From assembly GCA_003133225.1 (NCBI GenBank), contig PKWL01000072.1, positions 62,001 to 126,000 of the forward strand: a DNA stretch of 64,000 bases, given 5' to 3'. A program made the translations under genes and the position numbers. The notes beneath the pieces were generated by a model that had not been told where the DNA came from, did not search any database, and was given only the letters and a program-made list of their open reading frames with translations. Positions 19,918-28,058 of this stretch are shown piece after piece (the stretch's first letter is position 1; every line of letters begins with the position of its first letter). The stretch comes from Janthinobacterium sp. (GTDB lineage Bacteria; Pseudomonadota; Gammaproteobacteria; Burkholderiales; Burkholderiaceae_D).

Positions 19918-20484
19918 TTACTTTCCCGGCGCCGGAGCGACGCTGTTGTTCGAGGGCTGGATCACCATCTTCACGCGGCCGGCACCCGGCTTGCTCTCGC
20001 CCGTATTCTGATTGTGCACGATAAACAATTCCTGACGGCTGTCGTAGGAAATGTAAGGGCCCTCGACCTCATCGGTCGGCTTGGTGCCGTCGAGCCGGGT
20101 CAGTTTGGCTTTGGAGTAAAGTTTCACGATTTCCGTCTTGTCATTGTATTCGACCCGCTCGGCCCGCCCCTCGACCCACAAGTCGGGGCCGCCGTCGCGC
20201 TTTTGGCGGAAGGTCGCGAGGGTGCCCGGCGCGGCCCAGAAGGTGACAAATTGATAGCCTTGCGGATCTTCCGTCAGGACGGCCCGGCCCGCCTTCATGG
20301 TCAAAGTGCCTTTGGTGAGCACGACATTGCCAATCAGGATGCGCACTTGCTTGACATCATCGGCCGTGCCCTGGTCGGCCTCGATATTGGTCGGCTTGGT
20401 CGAGTCGGCTTTTTCCGCATGCCCGATGCCAACAGCTAGCGACAGCAGGGCCGACAGCACGATTTTTTTCGTCCATTTACTCAT
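19918..20484 (-). CDS. lptA: LptA, periplasmic LPS-bridge protein (OstA family)
   Basis: 188 residues. A signal peptide ([23 protein letters not shown], cut near residue 23) leads into the OstA-like beta-jellyroll with [36 protein letters not shown], the classical LptA start. LptA polymers bridge the periplasm and carry LPS from LptC to LptD. The gene overlaps the end of lptC by 8 bases and is followed by lptB. The C-terminal tail is rich in Ser, Asn and Pro. Confidence 0.93.
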   Translation of the reverse strand: MSKWTKKIVLSALLSLAVGIGHAEKADSTKPTNIEADQGTADDVKQVRILIGNVVLTKGTLTMKAGRAVLTEDPQGYQFVTFWAAPGTLATFRQKRDGGPDLWVEGRAERVEYNDKTEIVKLYSKAKLTRLDGTKPTDEVEGPYISYDSRQELFIVHNQNTGESKPGAGRVKMVIQPSNNSVAPAPGK

Positions 20485-21112
20485 CTTTTGCTCCCGACTT
20501 CACGCTGGCGCCTAATGGCGGTGCCGGCGGATAAATGATGATATGCAACCGGTGCGCGATATCGATTTGGCGCGTCGCATTGTTGACCACCATGCCAATC
20601 CCCGTCAAGACGGATGAACCGAGCGTCATATCGACGGGCTGATCCGTCTCGATCCGGTCCAAATCAGGAAAGACAGTCAGCGCCGGCGTTCTCACCGTCA
20701 TCTTTTGCACGGTCGGACCGGCCGGCCGGTCGATCTTGACGTTTCCCGCCAAGTGCACGCGGCTGTTGTCTTGGTCGATGTGAGCGCGCTCGGCGTGCAT
20801 GTCCATCGGCGGCTGTTGGGCCGACAGGCTGCGCACGAAGGGCAGTTCGACTTCGGATGAATCGTCGCGCGGGCGGTGGGTCAGCTTGGTGCCGGACAGG
20901 ATATAACTGGGACGGCCTGTTTTTGTCATTCGCACGACACTAAAGCGCTCGACAATATAGTCGGGCTCGTTGCCATGATTGTCGATGTGCATATCGAGCC
21001 CGCCCGCATTCATCATCTGTACCAACCAAAAACTGCCGAGCGCGAAAAATGTCCCGATCAGGAGCGTTAGCCCCAAGCGCCACAGATGGGACGTCCTTTG
21101 ATTATGCATCAT
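20477..21112 (-). CDS. lptC: LptC, membrane-anchored LPS export protein
   Basis: About 211 residues. A single N-terminal membrane helix (LGLTLLIGTFFALGSFWLV, about 14-32) is followed by a periplasmic beta-jellyroll domain with DYIVERFSVVRMTKTGRPSY, characteristic of LptC. It receives LPS from the LptB2FG extractor and hands it to LptA. The start is one of two adjacent ATG codons, 21112 or 21109; the longer in-frame extension overlaps kdsC and is not protein-like. The gene sits between kdsC and lptA as in most proteobacteria. Confidence 0.92.
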   Translation of the reverse strand: MMHNQRTSHLWRLGLTLLIGTFFALGSFWLVQMMNAGGLDMHIDNHGNEPDYIVERFSVVRMTKTGRPSYILSGTKLTHRPRDDSSEVELPFVRSLSAQQPPMDMHAERAHIDQDNSRVHLAGNVKIDRPAGPTVQKMTVRTPALTVFPDLDRIETDQPVDMTLGSSVLTGIGMVVNNATRQIDIAHRLHIIIYPPAPPLGASVKSGAKDE

Positions 21113-21149
21113 GGCGCGCGCGAAAAAAGGAAGCGGGAGCGCATCATCG

Positions 21150-21683
21150 TCAGGCCAGAAACTGCGCCATGACGCGGTCATAGTTGCCCTGGGCGCGCAA
21201 CAGGAATTCACACACTTCGCGCACCGCGCCGCGCCCGCCGCCGGACAAGGTGACATGGTGCACCCGGCGCTGCACGTCGGGGCGGCCATTGGGAACGCTA
21301 ACGGCAAAGCCGACCCGGGTCAAGATCGGCAGATCAATCACATCGTCGCCGATAAAGCCGCACTGCTCGGCCGTTAAACCGGTCGTGTGCAGCAGCTTTT
21401 CAAACGGCAGCCGTTTGTCGTGCCCGCCCTGCAGCACGTGCGTAATGCCGAGGTCGCGGCCGCGCAGCGCCACGATGGGCGAGCTGCGCGCGCTGATGAT
21501 TGCGGTCTGCACGCCCGACTCTTGCAGCAGCTTGATGCCTAGGCCGTCGTGGACGTTGAAGGTCTTCATTATTTCTCCGTCGAGGCCGAAATGAAGGCTG
21601 CCGTCGGTCAGCACGCCATCGACGTCGAATATCATCAGCTTGACCTTGGCGGCGCGCCGCATGGCATCGTCTGCGCTAGGCAT
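21150..21683 (-). CDS. kdsC: KdsC, 3-deoxy-D-manno-octulosonate-8-phosphate phosphatase
   Basis: 177 residues, a HAD-family phosphatase of the KdsC type. The nucleophile motif is FDVDGVLTDGSL (about 19-30), with AIISARSSPIV as motif II and FIGDDVIDLPIL as the acidic motif IV. It removes phosphate from Kdo-8-phosphate in LPS inner-core sugar synthesis. The ATG shares one base with the stop of kdsD (TGATG), so the two are translationally coupled. lptC follows. Confidence 0.94.
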   Translation of the reverse strand: MPSADDAMRRAAKVKLMIFDVDGVLTDGSLHFGLDGEIMKTFNVHDGLGIKLLQESGVQTAIISARSSPIVALRGRDLGITHVLQGGHDKRLPFEKLLHTTGLTAEQCGFIGDDVIDLPILTRVGFAVSVPNGRPDVQRRVHHVTLSGGGRGAVREVCEFLLRAQGNYDRVMAQFLA

Positions 21684-22705
21684 CAGATGACCTTGGCGCG
21701 AGTCAGGTCGTGGATGTGGAGCGCGCCGACCAGCACGCCGTCGGCGTCCACCACCAGCAACTGGTTGACGCGGAACTGTTCCATCAGCGCCACCGCATCG
21801 ACCGCTAGTTGGTCCGGACCAACGCTGTGCGGCTTCGCATGCATCACGTCGCGGATGGCCACCTTGGTGAAATCTTGCACCGTTTCGATCATGCGCCGCA
21901 AGTCGCCATCAGTAAATACGCCGAGCGGGCGCGACTTGGCGTCGACGATGGCCGTCATGCCCATGCCTTTTTGCGTAATTTCCAACAAGGCCTGGGTCAA
22001 CGACACGTTCACGTCCACCGCCGGCACCGCGTTCCCTTTGCGCATCACATCGCGCACATGGGTTAGCAAACGGCGCCCCAGCGCCCCCCCCGGGTGCGAG
22101 CGGGCAAAATCTTCTTCCTTGAACCCGCGCAGGTCGAGTAGCGCCACCGCGAGAGCGTCGCCCAGCGCCAGCGTGACGGTGGTGCTGGCGGTCGGCGCCA
22201 GATTCAAGGGGCAGGCTTCTTTCGCTACCGACACGTCCAGATGCACATCGGCTAACTGGGCCAGGCTCGAATCCGGATTGCCCGTCATGGCAATCAAGGT
22301 TGCGCCCATGCGCTTGACAATGGGCAGGATCGCCATCAGCTCGGCCGTCTCGCCCGAGTTCGAAATAGCGATGAGGGCATCGCCCGATGTCACCATGCCG
22401 AGGTCGCCATGGGCCGCTTCGGCCGGGTGGACAAACATGGCCGGGGTGCCGGTCGATGCCAGTGTGGCGGCAATCTTGCGCGCGATGTGGCCCGACTTGC
22501 CCATGCCGGACACGACGACGCGGCCCTTGCATGCGAGCAACAAGGAAACGGCTTGGCCCACGCTGACATCCATTTCCAGGCGCGAACGCAAGGCAATGAT
22601 CGCATCCGCCTCGATTTGCAGGGTTTCGCGCGCTAGCAGCAGGGCTCGCTTGGCAGTGTCGGCGTCAAAAGCTTTCGGCATTATTTTTTCATGGGTTACA
22701 CTCAT
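21683..22705 (-). CDS. kdsD: KdsD, arabinose-5-phosphate isomerase
   Basis: 340 residues. An N-terminal SIS sugar-isomerase domain (about 40-180, with VVVSGMGKSGHIARKIAATL and the SNSGETAEL motif) is followed by two CBS domains (about 215-335). This is the KdsD/KpsF layout. The enzyme makes D-arabinose 5-phosphate from ribulose 5-phosphate, the first step to Kdo. The ATG at 22705 was chosen because MSVTHEKIMPKAFD gives the normal N-terminus; an extension upstream to 22756 enters hydrophobic, non-conserved sequence. It heads the kdsD-kdsC-lptC-lptA-lptB-rpoN-hpf run and is divergent from the Kef antiporter. Confidence 0.94.
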   Translation of the reverse strand: MSVTHEKIMPKAFDADTAKRALLLARETLQIEADAIIALRSRLEMDVSVGQAVSLLLACKGRVVVSGMGKSGHIARKIAATLASTGTPAMFVHPAEAAHGDLGMVTSGDALIAISNSGETAELMAILPIVKRMGATLIAMTGNPDSSLAQLADVHLDVSVAKEACPLNLAPTASTTVTLALGDALAVALLDLRGFKEEDFARSHPGGALGRRLLTHVRDVMRKGNAVPAVDVNVSLTQALLEITQKGMGMTAIVDAKSRPLGVFTDGDLRRMIETVQDFTKVAIRDVMHAKPHSVGPDQLAVDAVALMEQFRVNQLLVVDADGVLVGALHIHDLTRAKVI

Positions 22706-22790
22706 ATCGAAAGTATAGCCGAATTGGCAAAGCAAAAAACTTGCCAATGCCAACAAACAACGATTTTCATTTACGATTCAGGCTAAAACG

Positions 22791-24770
22791 ATGTTTTCAT
22801 CACTCGAACTGACCCTCCTGTTACTGGGCAGCGCCGTGCTCGGCGTGGTCACGTTCCGCATGATGCACTTGCCGCCCATGCTCGGTTACCTGGTGGTCGG
22901 CATTCTGATTGGCCCGCATGCGCTGGGCCTGGCCGAGCAAAACGAGGCCAGCAAGGCGCTGGCCCAATTCGGCGTCGTATTTCTGATGTTTTCCATCGGG
23001 CTCGAATTTTCCCTACCCAAACTGGTCACCATGCGCCGCATCGTGTTCGGGCTAGGCTTGGCGCAGGTGGTCATCACCATTGGCGTCACCATGGCCGTGT
23101 GCTGGCTGATCGCGCGCCTGTTGCCAAGTCCGCTCCAACTGCGCTGGCAAGCCTCGTTCGCGCTGGGTGGCGCTCTTGCCATGTCGTCCACCGCCATCGT
23201 ATCGAAGATGCTGACCGAGCGCCTGGAACTCGAAAGCGAGCACGGCCGCAAGATCATCGGCATCCTGCTGTTCCAGGATTTGGCCGTGGTGCCGCTGCTA
23301 ATCTTGATCCCCGCGCTGGCGAAAAACCCGGATAACTTGCTAGTCACCCTTGCTTGGGCCAGCGCCAAGGCCGTGATCGTGCTGGTGCTGCTGCTGTTTT
23401 TCGGGCAAAAACTGATGCGTACCTGGTTTACCATCGTGGTCAAGCGGCGCTCGCAAGAGTTGTTCATGCTCAACTTGCTGCTCATTACCTTGGGCGCGGC
23501 CTGGATCACCGAGCGCGCCGGCCTATCGCTCGCCTTAGGCGCTTTCGTGGCCGGCATGCTCATCTCCGAAACCCAGTACAAGCATCAGGTCGAAGAAGAC
23601 ATCAAGCCCTTTCGCGATGTGCTGCTGGGACTATTTTTCATCACGGTCGGCATGCTGCTCGACGTGCGGGTGGTGGTGGATCATTGGTGGCTGGTGCTGC
23701 TCTTGCTCGGGGGCCAGGTGCTGCTCAAATTCACCCTGATCGCGCTCTTGGCCAAGCTGTTTGGCACTTCCGACGGCATCGCGATGCGCACCGGCCTGGC
23801 GCTGGCGCAGGCTGGTGAATTCGGCTTCGTGCTGCTCAACCTGGCCGGCGGCCTAGCCCTGATGGACCCCCTCCTCATTCAAGTGGTGCTGGCCTCGATG
23901 GTGCTCTCGATGCTAGCTGCCCCCTTCATCATCGCCCAGTCCGACCAGATTTTACTGAAGATCTCGGCGAGCGAATGGATGCTGCAGTCGCTCGCCTTGA
24001 CCAAGATCGCGACGCGCACCATGTCGAGTCAGCAGCATGTGATCGTCGCCGGGTTTGGGCGCAGCGGGCAAAGCTTGGCGACCCTGCTGGGCGAGGAAAA
24101 AATCGACTACCATGCACTCGACCTGGATCCGGAGCGGGTGCTCGAAGCGCAGGCGGCCGGCGCCAACGTATCGTATGGAGACGCGGCGCGGCGCGGAAGT
24201 TTGATTGCCGCGGGAATTTATCGCGCCAGCGCCCTCGTCATCACGTACGCCAGCACGCCGTCGGCATTGAAAGTGCTGCACCTGGTCCACGAGTTGGCGC
24301 CGACCTTGCCCGTCATCGTGCGCAGTCACGACGACACCGATCTGGACTTGCTGAAAAGCGCAGGCGCCGCCGAGGTCGTGCCGGAAGCGATCGAGGGCAG
24401 CCTGATGCTGGCCTCGCACGCGCTGGTGATGCTAGGCGTGCCCCTGCGGCGCGTCGTGCACCGCGTACAAAGCGCGCGCGATGAGCGTTACTCCTCCCTG
24501 CGCGGCTATTTCCATGCGACCAGTGAGAGCGACGACGACCCTGAACATGCCAACGTGCGTCTGCATTCGGTCACCCTGACTAACGGCGCGCGGGGCGTCG
24601 GCATGGCGCTGCGCAACATTAGTTTGGCCGGCGCCGAAGTGAGCACCATCCGACGCGGCAGAGGCCGTCTTGATGTCAAGCCCGAAACAGTGCTGGAAGC
24701 GGGCGACGTGGTGGTGTTACGGGGCGCGGCCGACGCCGTAGCGAAGGCCGAACAACGCCTGCTGCGCTAA
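22791..24770 (+). CDS. Kef-type (CPA2) potassium/proton antiporter with RCK domain
   Basis: 659 residues. The first about 385 residues form a 12-13-helix CPA2 exchanger domain (AVLGVVTFRMMHLPPMLGYLVVGILIGPHALGL at the start, GLALAQAGEFGFVLLNLAGGLAL further on). A TrkA-N/RCK domain with the nucleotide-binding HVIVAGFGRSGQSLATLL (about 412-430) follows, then a TrkA-C domain (about 570-655). This is the YbaL/KefB/KefC architecture for regulated K+/H+ exchange. Whether glutathione gates it, as in KefB/C, is unknown. It stands alone on the plus strand, divergent from kdsD and convergent with the cyclase gene. Confidence 0.9.
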   Translation: MFSSLELTLLLLGSAVLGVVTFRMMHLPPMLGYLVVGILIGPHALGLAEQNEASKALAQFGVVFLMFSIGLEFSLPKLVTMRRIVFGLGLAQVVITIGVTMAVCWLIARLLPSPLQLRWQASFALGGALAMSSTAIVSKMLTERLELESEHGRKIIGILLFQDLAVVPLLILIPALAKNPDNLLVTLAWASAKAVIVLVLLLFFGQKLMRTWFTIVVKRRSQELFMLNLLLITLGAAWITERAGLSLALGAFVAGMLISETQYKHQVEEDIKPFRDVLLGLFFITVGMLLDVRVVVDHWWLVLLLLGGQVLLKFTLIALLAKLFGTSDGIAMRTGLALAQAGEFGFVLLNLAGGLALMDPLLIQVVLASMVLSMLAAPFIIAQSDQILLKISASEWMLQSLALTKIATRTMSSQQHVIVAGFGRSGQSLATLLGEEKIDYHALDLDPERVLEAQAAGANVSYGDAARRGSLIAAGIYRASALVITYASTPSALKVLHLVHELAPTLPVIVRSHDDTDLDLLKSAGAAEVVPEAIEGSLMLASHALVMLGVPLRRVVHRVQSARDERYSSLRGYFHATSESDDDPEHANVRLHSVTLTNGARGVGMALRNISLAGAEVSTIRRGRGRLDVKPETVLEAGDVVVLRGAADAVAKAEQRLLR

Positions 24771-24863
24771 GCGGGCGCGCTGCGCAGGGGCGCCTTCAGG
24801 CTGCTAACGCTGGAGCGCGGCCGGTCGGCGCGGCCATGGCGCCCCCCAGCCCCCTACATCCGT

Positions 24864-26021
24864 TCAAGGAACCGCTTCGTCACTTAGGCTGACGACGCGA
24901 TTGCGCCCGCCTTCCTTGGCCTGGTACAGGGCCGCATCGGCGCGCGCAATCAATTGCTGGGCCGTCGTCTCGCTGACAGCGCCGGAATCGACGGCGCGCA
25001 AACTGGCCACGCCGATGGAGACGCTGACGGCGACCGTGACGCCGCCCGCCAGCTGAAACAATTGATCGGCGATGCCGGCGCGGATGCGCTCGGCCACCAA
25101 GCCGGCGCTGGCCAGGTCGGCGTCGATGAGCAAGGCCACAAATTCCTCGCCGCCGAAGCGGCCCAGAGCGTCCGACAGGCGCAATTCGGCCTTGATGCGG
25201 GAGGCCACCTCGCGCAATACTTCGTCGCCGCCCTGGTGGCCTGCATTGTCATTGATGCGCTTGAAATGATCGATATCGATGTACAGGCAGGCGATCTGGT
25301 ACTGCTGGCGCTGCGCGCGGCCGAGCTCTTCGAGCAGGCGGCGGTCGATGTAGCGCCGGTTGTAGACGCCGGTCAGGGAATCGGTCAGGCCGATGTATTT
25401 CAGCATCTCGTTGCTGATCACGTTTTCCAGGCAGATGGCGATGATCGACGCCATGTGTTCGATGAAATCGGTGCCCAGAGCGGGCGTGAAGCGGCCAGGG
25501 TCGATGCTGGCCAAATTCAGGCTGCCGATCAGGCGCTTGTTGCGTAAGAGGGGCACCCGGGCCACGCTTTGCACGCCGGCGGCGAACAAGGTCCCGTGCT
25601 TGGCCGGATCGAACGGCCCCAGCAGCGGCTTGGGCTGAGCCCCGCCCGGCTCCGTCAAAAAGCCCAGGTCAGCTTCCCTGTCGGCCAAAACGAGGCCGGG
25701 AAAGTTGTCGAAATCGACGCCCAGCTGCCCCATGACGGCACGGATATCGGCCTCTTCATCGAGCAGGCTCAAAGTGACGCTCTCGAGGTCGGAAATGATC
25801 GGCAGGGTACGGAAAATCGTGCCGATCAATTCCGGGAAATTGCCGGCGCCGACGATCTCCAAGTCAAATGCCTGGTGCCGGCTCATGATCGCCTGGTTGC
25901 GCTCGGCCTGCTCTAGCAAGGCCGCCATGCGCGAGCGTAACGCCCGGTTCTGCGCCGCCAGATCTAGCGCTGCGCCCGGCTCAGACGGCGGTATCAGGTC
26001 CGTTGTAGCATGTTGCATCAT
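24864..26021 (-). CDS. Diguanylate cyclase with N-terminal DUF484/GAF-like sensor domain
   Basis: 385 residues. A short coiled coil (about 20-50) and a GAF/DUF484-like sensor domain (about 50-205) precede a GGDEF domain. The active-site loop is GGEEF at 290-294, an accepted variant, with an RxxD inhibitory site (RLSD, 281-284) just before it, so product inhibition by c-di-GMP is likely. No membrane helix is seen, so it should be cytosolic. It makes cyclic di-GMP, which controls the choice between biofilm and motility; pilus genes lie 18 kb away, but no direct link can be shown. Two adjacent ATG codons open the gene. Confidence 0.9.
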   Translation of the reverse strand: MMQHATTDLIPPSEPGAALDLAAQNRALRSRMAALLEQAERNQAIMSRHQAFDLEIVGAGNFPELIGTIFRTLPIISDLESVTLSLLDEEADIRAVMGQLGVDFDNFPGLVLADREADLGFLTEPGGAQPKPLLGPFDPAKHGTLFAAGVQSVARVPLLRNKRLIGSLNLASIDPGRFTPALGTDFIEHMASIIAICLENVISNEMLKYIGLTDSLTGVYNRRYIDRRLLEELGRAQRQQYQIACLYIDIDHFKRINDNAGHQGGDEVLREVASRIKAELRLSDALGRFGGEEFVALLIDADLASAGLVAERIRAGIADQLFQLAGGVTVAVSVSIGVASLRAVDSGAVSETTAQQLIARADAALYQAKEGGRNRVVSLSDEAVP

Positions 26022-26538
26022 ATATTGCCTTATTCGAGTGCGTCACCAAGCAATACATTACCCCACCTTGCCGATTTTGAATATGCAAAAATGCGGTGCG
26101 GCATGCCAGTTGTCACTGGCGCGACGCAAAGCTGGTGGGAAGCGGGCCGGGCACGACGCCACCCCGAGCGCCGTGGAAAAACCCCGGGGCGCTTTGCATG
26201 CGCAGGCGTTCACCGTCCCAGCAGCTGTGCACCACCTTGGGTGGGATCGCTCACGCGCGCAAGATCGAGGGCCGGCATGCCGGGCGCGCCGACATCAACT
26301 ACGCTTATTTGCTCTGGGTCAAAGGCAGGCGCAGCACCCGTCTAGGGGCGTGCTTGGGGCCGCCAAAGGGGCGCCAACCGGAAGTGACAAGACTTCGGAA
26401 TGCGCACATATTGACGAGGCCTGGGTGCGGGGGCATGTTGCACATCGAACGCCCGTGCCCGGGATTCGCCAACGGCAAACGAGAAAAGTGTGCGGCCCTG
26501 CGCGGCGATCGCCCATCAGGGCGATCGCGCGCGCTGCG
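26022..26538. other. 517-bp gene-poor spacer between ychF and the cyclase gene
   Basis: No protein-like reading frame is supported. A frame crosses it on the plus strand, but it runs antisense through both flanking genes and has no recognisable family. The clear element is the hairpin at 26505-26528 downstream of ychF. The left end must hold the promoter of the cyclase gene, but I see no convincing -35/-10 pair. Confidence 0.5.
26505..26528 (-). terminator. Perfect hairpin downstream of ychF, possible terminator
   Basis: GCGATCGCCC (26505-26514) pairs perfectly with 26519-26528 around a 4-base loop, 10 bases past the ychF stop. There is no T-run directly after it on the minus strand, so it may be a factor-assisted terminator or an mRNA 3'-end stabiliser. 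Confidence 0.45.
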
Positions 26539-27630
26539 CTAGACGTTGAACAGGAAGTTGAGTACGTCGCCATCCTTGACGACATATTCCTTGCCTTCGG
26601 CGCGCATCTTGCCCGCCTCTTTTGCGCCGGCCTCACCCTTGTTCTTGATGAAGTCGTCGAAGGCGATGGTCTGAGCGCGGATGAAGCCGCGTTCGAAGTC
26701 CGTGTGAATCACGCCAGCTGCTTGCGGCGCAGTGTCGCCGACGTGAATGGTCCAGGCGCGCACTTCCTTCACGCCGGCGGTGAAATAGGTTTGCAGGCCG
26801 AGCAGCTTGTAGGCTGCGCGAATCAAGCGGTCCAAGCCCGGCTCCTGCATGCCCATGTCGGCCAGGAATGCGCCTTTGTCGGCATCGTCGAGGTCGGCGA
26901 TTTCCGCTTCGATGGCGGCGCAGATGGCGACCATGGGCGCGTTTTGCGATGCGGCGTACCCGGCCAGCTGATCGAGCAAGGGATTGTTCACAAAGCCCGT
27001 ATCGGAAACGTTGCCCACATACATTGCCGGCTTGGCCGTGATCAAGCATAGCGGCTTGATCAACAGCATTTCTTCGGCATCGAGGCCCATCGCGCGTACC
27101 GGCTTGGCCTCATTTAGGTGGGGCATCATGCGCTCTAGTAGCGCGACCAACTTAGTCGCATCCTTGTCGCCGGAACGGGATTTTTTTTGTTCGCGGTGGA
27201 TCGCCTTCTCAACCGTGCCCATGTCGGCTAACGCCAGTTCGGTCTGAATCACTTCGATATCGTCGAGCGGGCTGATCTTGCCCGCGACGTGGATCACGTT
27301 ATCGTCTTCGAAGCAGCGCACGACGTTGACGATCGCATCCGTTTCGCGGATATGGGACAGGAACTGGTTGCCCAGCCCTTCGCCCTTGGAAGCGCCGGCG
27401 ACCAGGCCGGCAATGTCAACGAACTCGACAATGGCGTTAACCATGCGTTCCGGCTTGACGATCTGGGCTAGGCCATCCATGCGCGGGTCCGGCACTTCCA
27501 CCACGCCGACATTCGGTTCAATGGTGCAAAAGGGATAATTCTCGGCTGGGATGCCAGCTTTGGTCAAGGCATTAAAGAGAGTGGACTTGCCGACGTTGGG
27601 CAGGCCGACGATGCCGCATTGGAGACTCAT
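26539..27630 (-). CDS. ychF: YchF, redox-regulated ATPase/GTPase of the Obg-related family
   Basis: 363 residues, the constant length of YchF/Ola1. The P-loop [15 protein letters not shown] (about 8-22) is followed by the switch region [10 protein letters not shown]. YchF prefers ATP over GTP, in line with its changed G4 motif, and a C-terminal TGS domain closes the chain ([14 protein letters not shown]...[13 protein letters not shown]). It binds ribosomes and modulates oxidative-stress responses. An AAGG Shine-Dalgarno lies upstream of the ATG. In related genomes it normally follows pth; here the DUF3857 gene lies between pth and ychF. Confidence 0.95.
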   Translation of the reverse strand: MSLQCGIVGLPNVGKSTLFNALTKAGIPAENYPFCTIEPNVGVVEVPDPRMDGLAQIVKPERMVNAIVEFVDIAGLVAGASKGEGLGNQFLSHIRETDAIVNVVRCFEDDNVIHVAGKISPLDDIEVIQTELALADMGTVEKAIHREQKKSRSGDKDATKLVALLERMMPHLNEAKPVRAMGLDAEEMLLIKPLCLITAKPAMYVGNVSDTGFVNNPLLDQLAGYAASQNAPMVAICAAIEAEIADLDDADKGAFLADMGMQEPGLDRLIRAAYKLLGLQTYFTAGVKEVRAWTIHVGDTAPQAAGVIHTDFERGFIRAQTIAFDDFIKNKGEAGAKEAGKMRAEGKEYVVKDGDVLNFLFNV

Positions 27631-28058
27631 GAAAAACCTTTCTATTTCAATTGATTAGGCGTGCTTTAGCTCGTTTCTTACGCCAACACATATTGAGTTA
27701 GGCTGATTTTCGATTTGCACAGGGAAACAAGGATCAAAGGCAAGCGGGATGCTGTACCTGTTCCTAAAATGGGCTCAATTATAACTCTCCAAGGGCCCTT
27801 ATCCCAAAGACGGCGGCCGCACAGAAAAGGGGAGACGGGTGAGCCCGCCTGCGGTGGCAGGCTCGTACGCTCTGCGCCCGGCTGCGGGCAGGTGCTCTCG
27901 TCAGGGCAATCGGGCTTCGTCGCGCGGCCAGAACAGGGCCGCGAGAAACGCCATCGCCAAAGGGCGACCCGGCGCCGACCATAAAGTTGAGTTTGGTCAA
28001 AAGCCTCCGGTGCGGGCTAGCTACCATTTCTAAACCTGTCGGCTCTAGGAAGACCATC
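27631..28058. other. 428-bp divergent spacer between ychF and the DUF3857 gene
   Basis: No gene is supported. It holds a candidate ychF promoter (27778-27807, minus strand), and an AGGA Shine-Dalgarno for the DUF3857 gene just before 28059. The middle part is GC-rich sequence without visible features. Confidence 0.5.
27778..27807 (-). promoter_or_regulatory. Candidate sigma-70 promoter of ychF
   Basis: On the minus strand TTGGGA (27807-27802), an 18-bp spacer and a perfect TATAAT (27783-27778). Transcription from here would give ychF a leader of about 140 bases. Confidence 0.45.

Noticed and set aside
25705-27051. Plus-strand open frame of about 448 codons across the cyclase-ychF spacer
   Set aside because: It runs antisense through both flanking genes, has no recognisable domain, and is explained by high GC leaving few stop codons.
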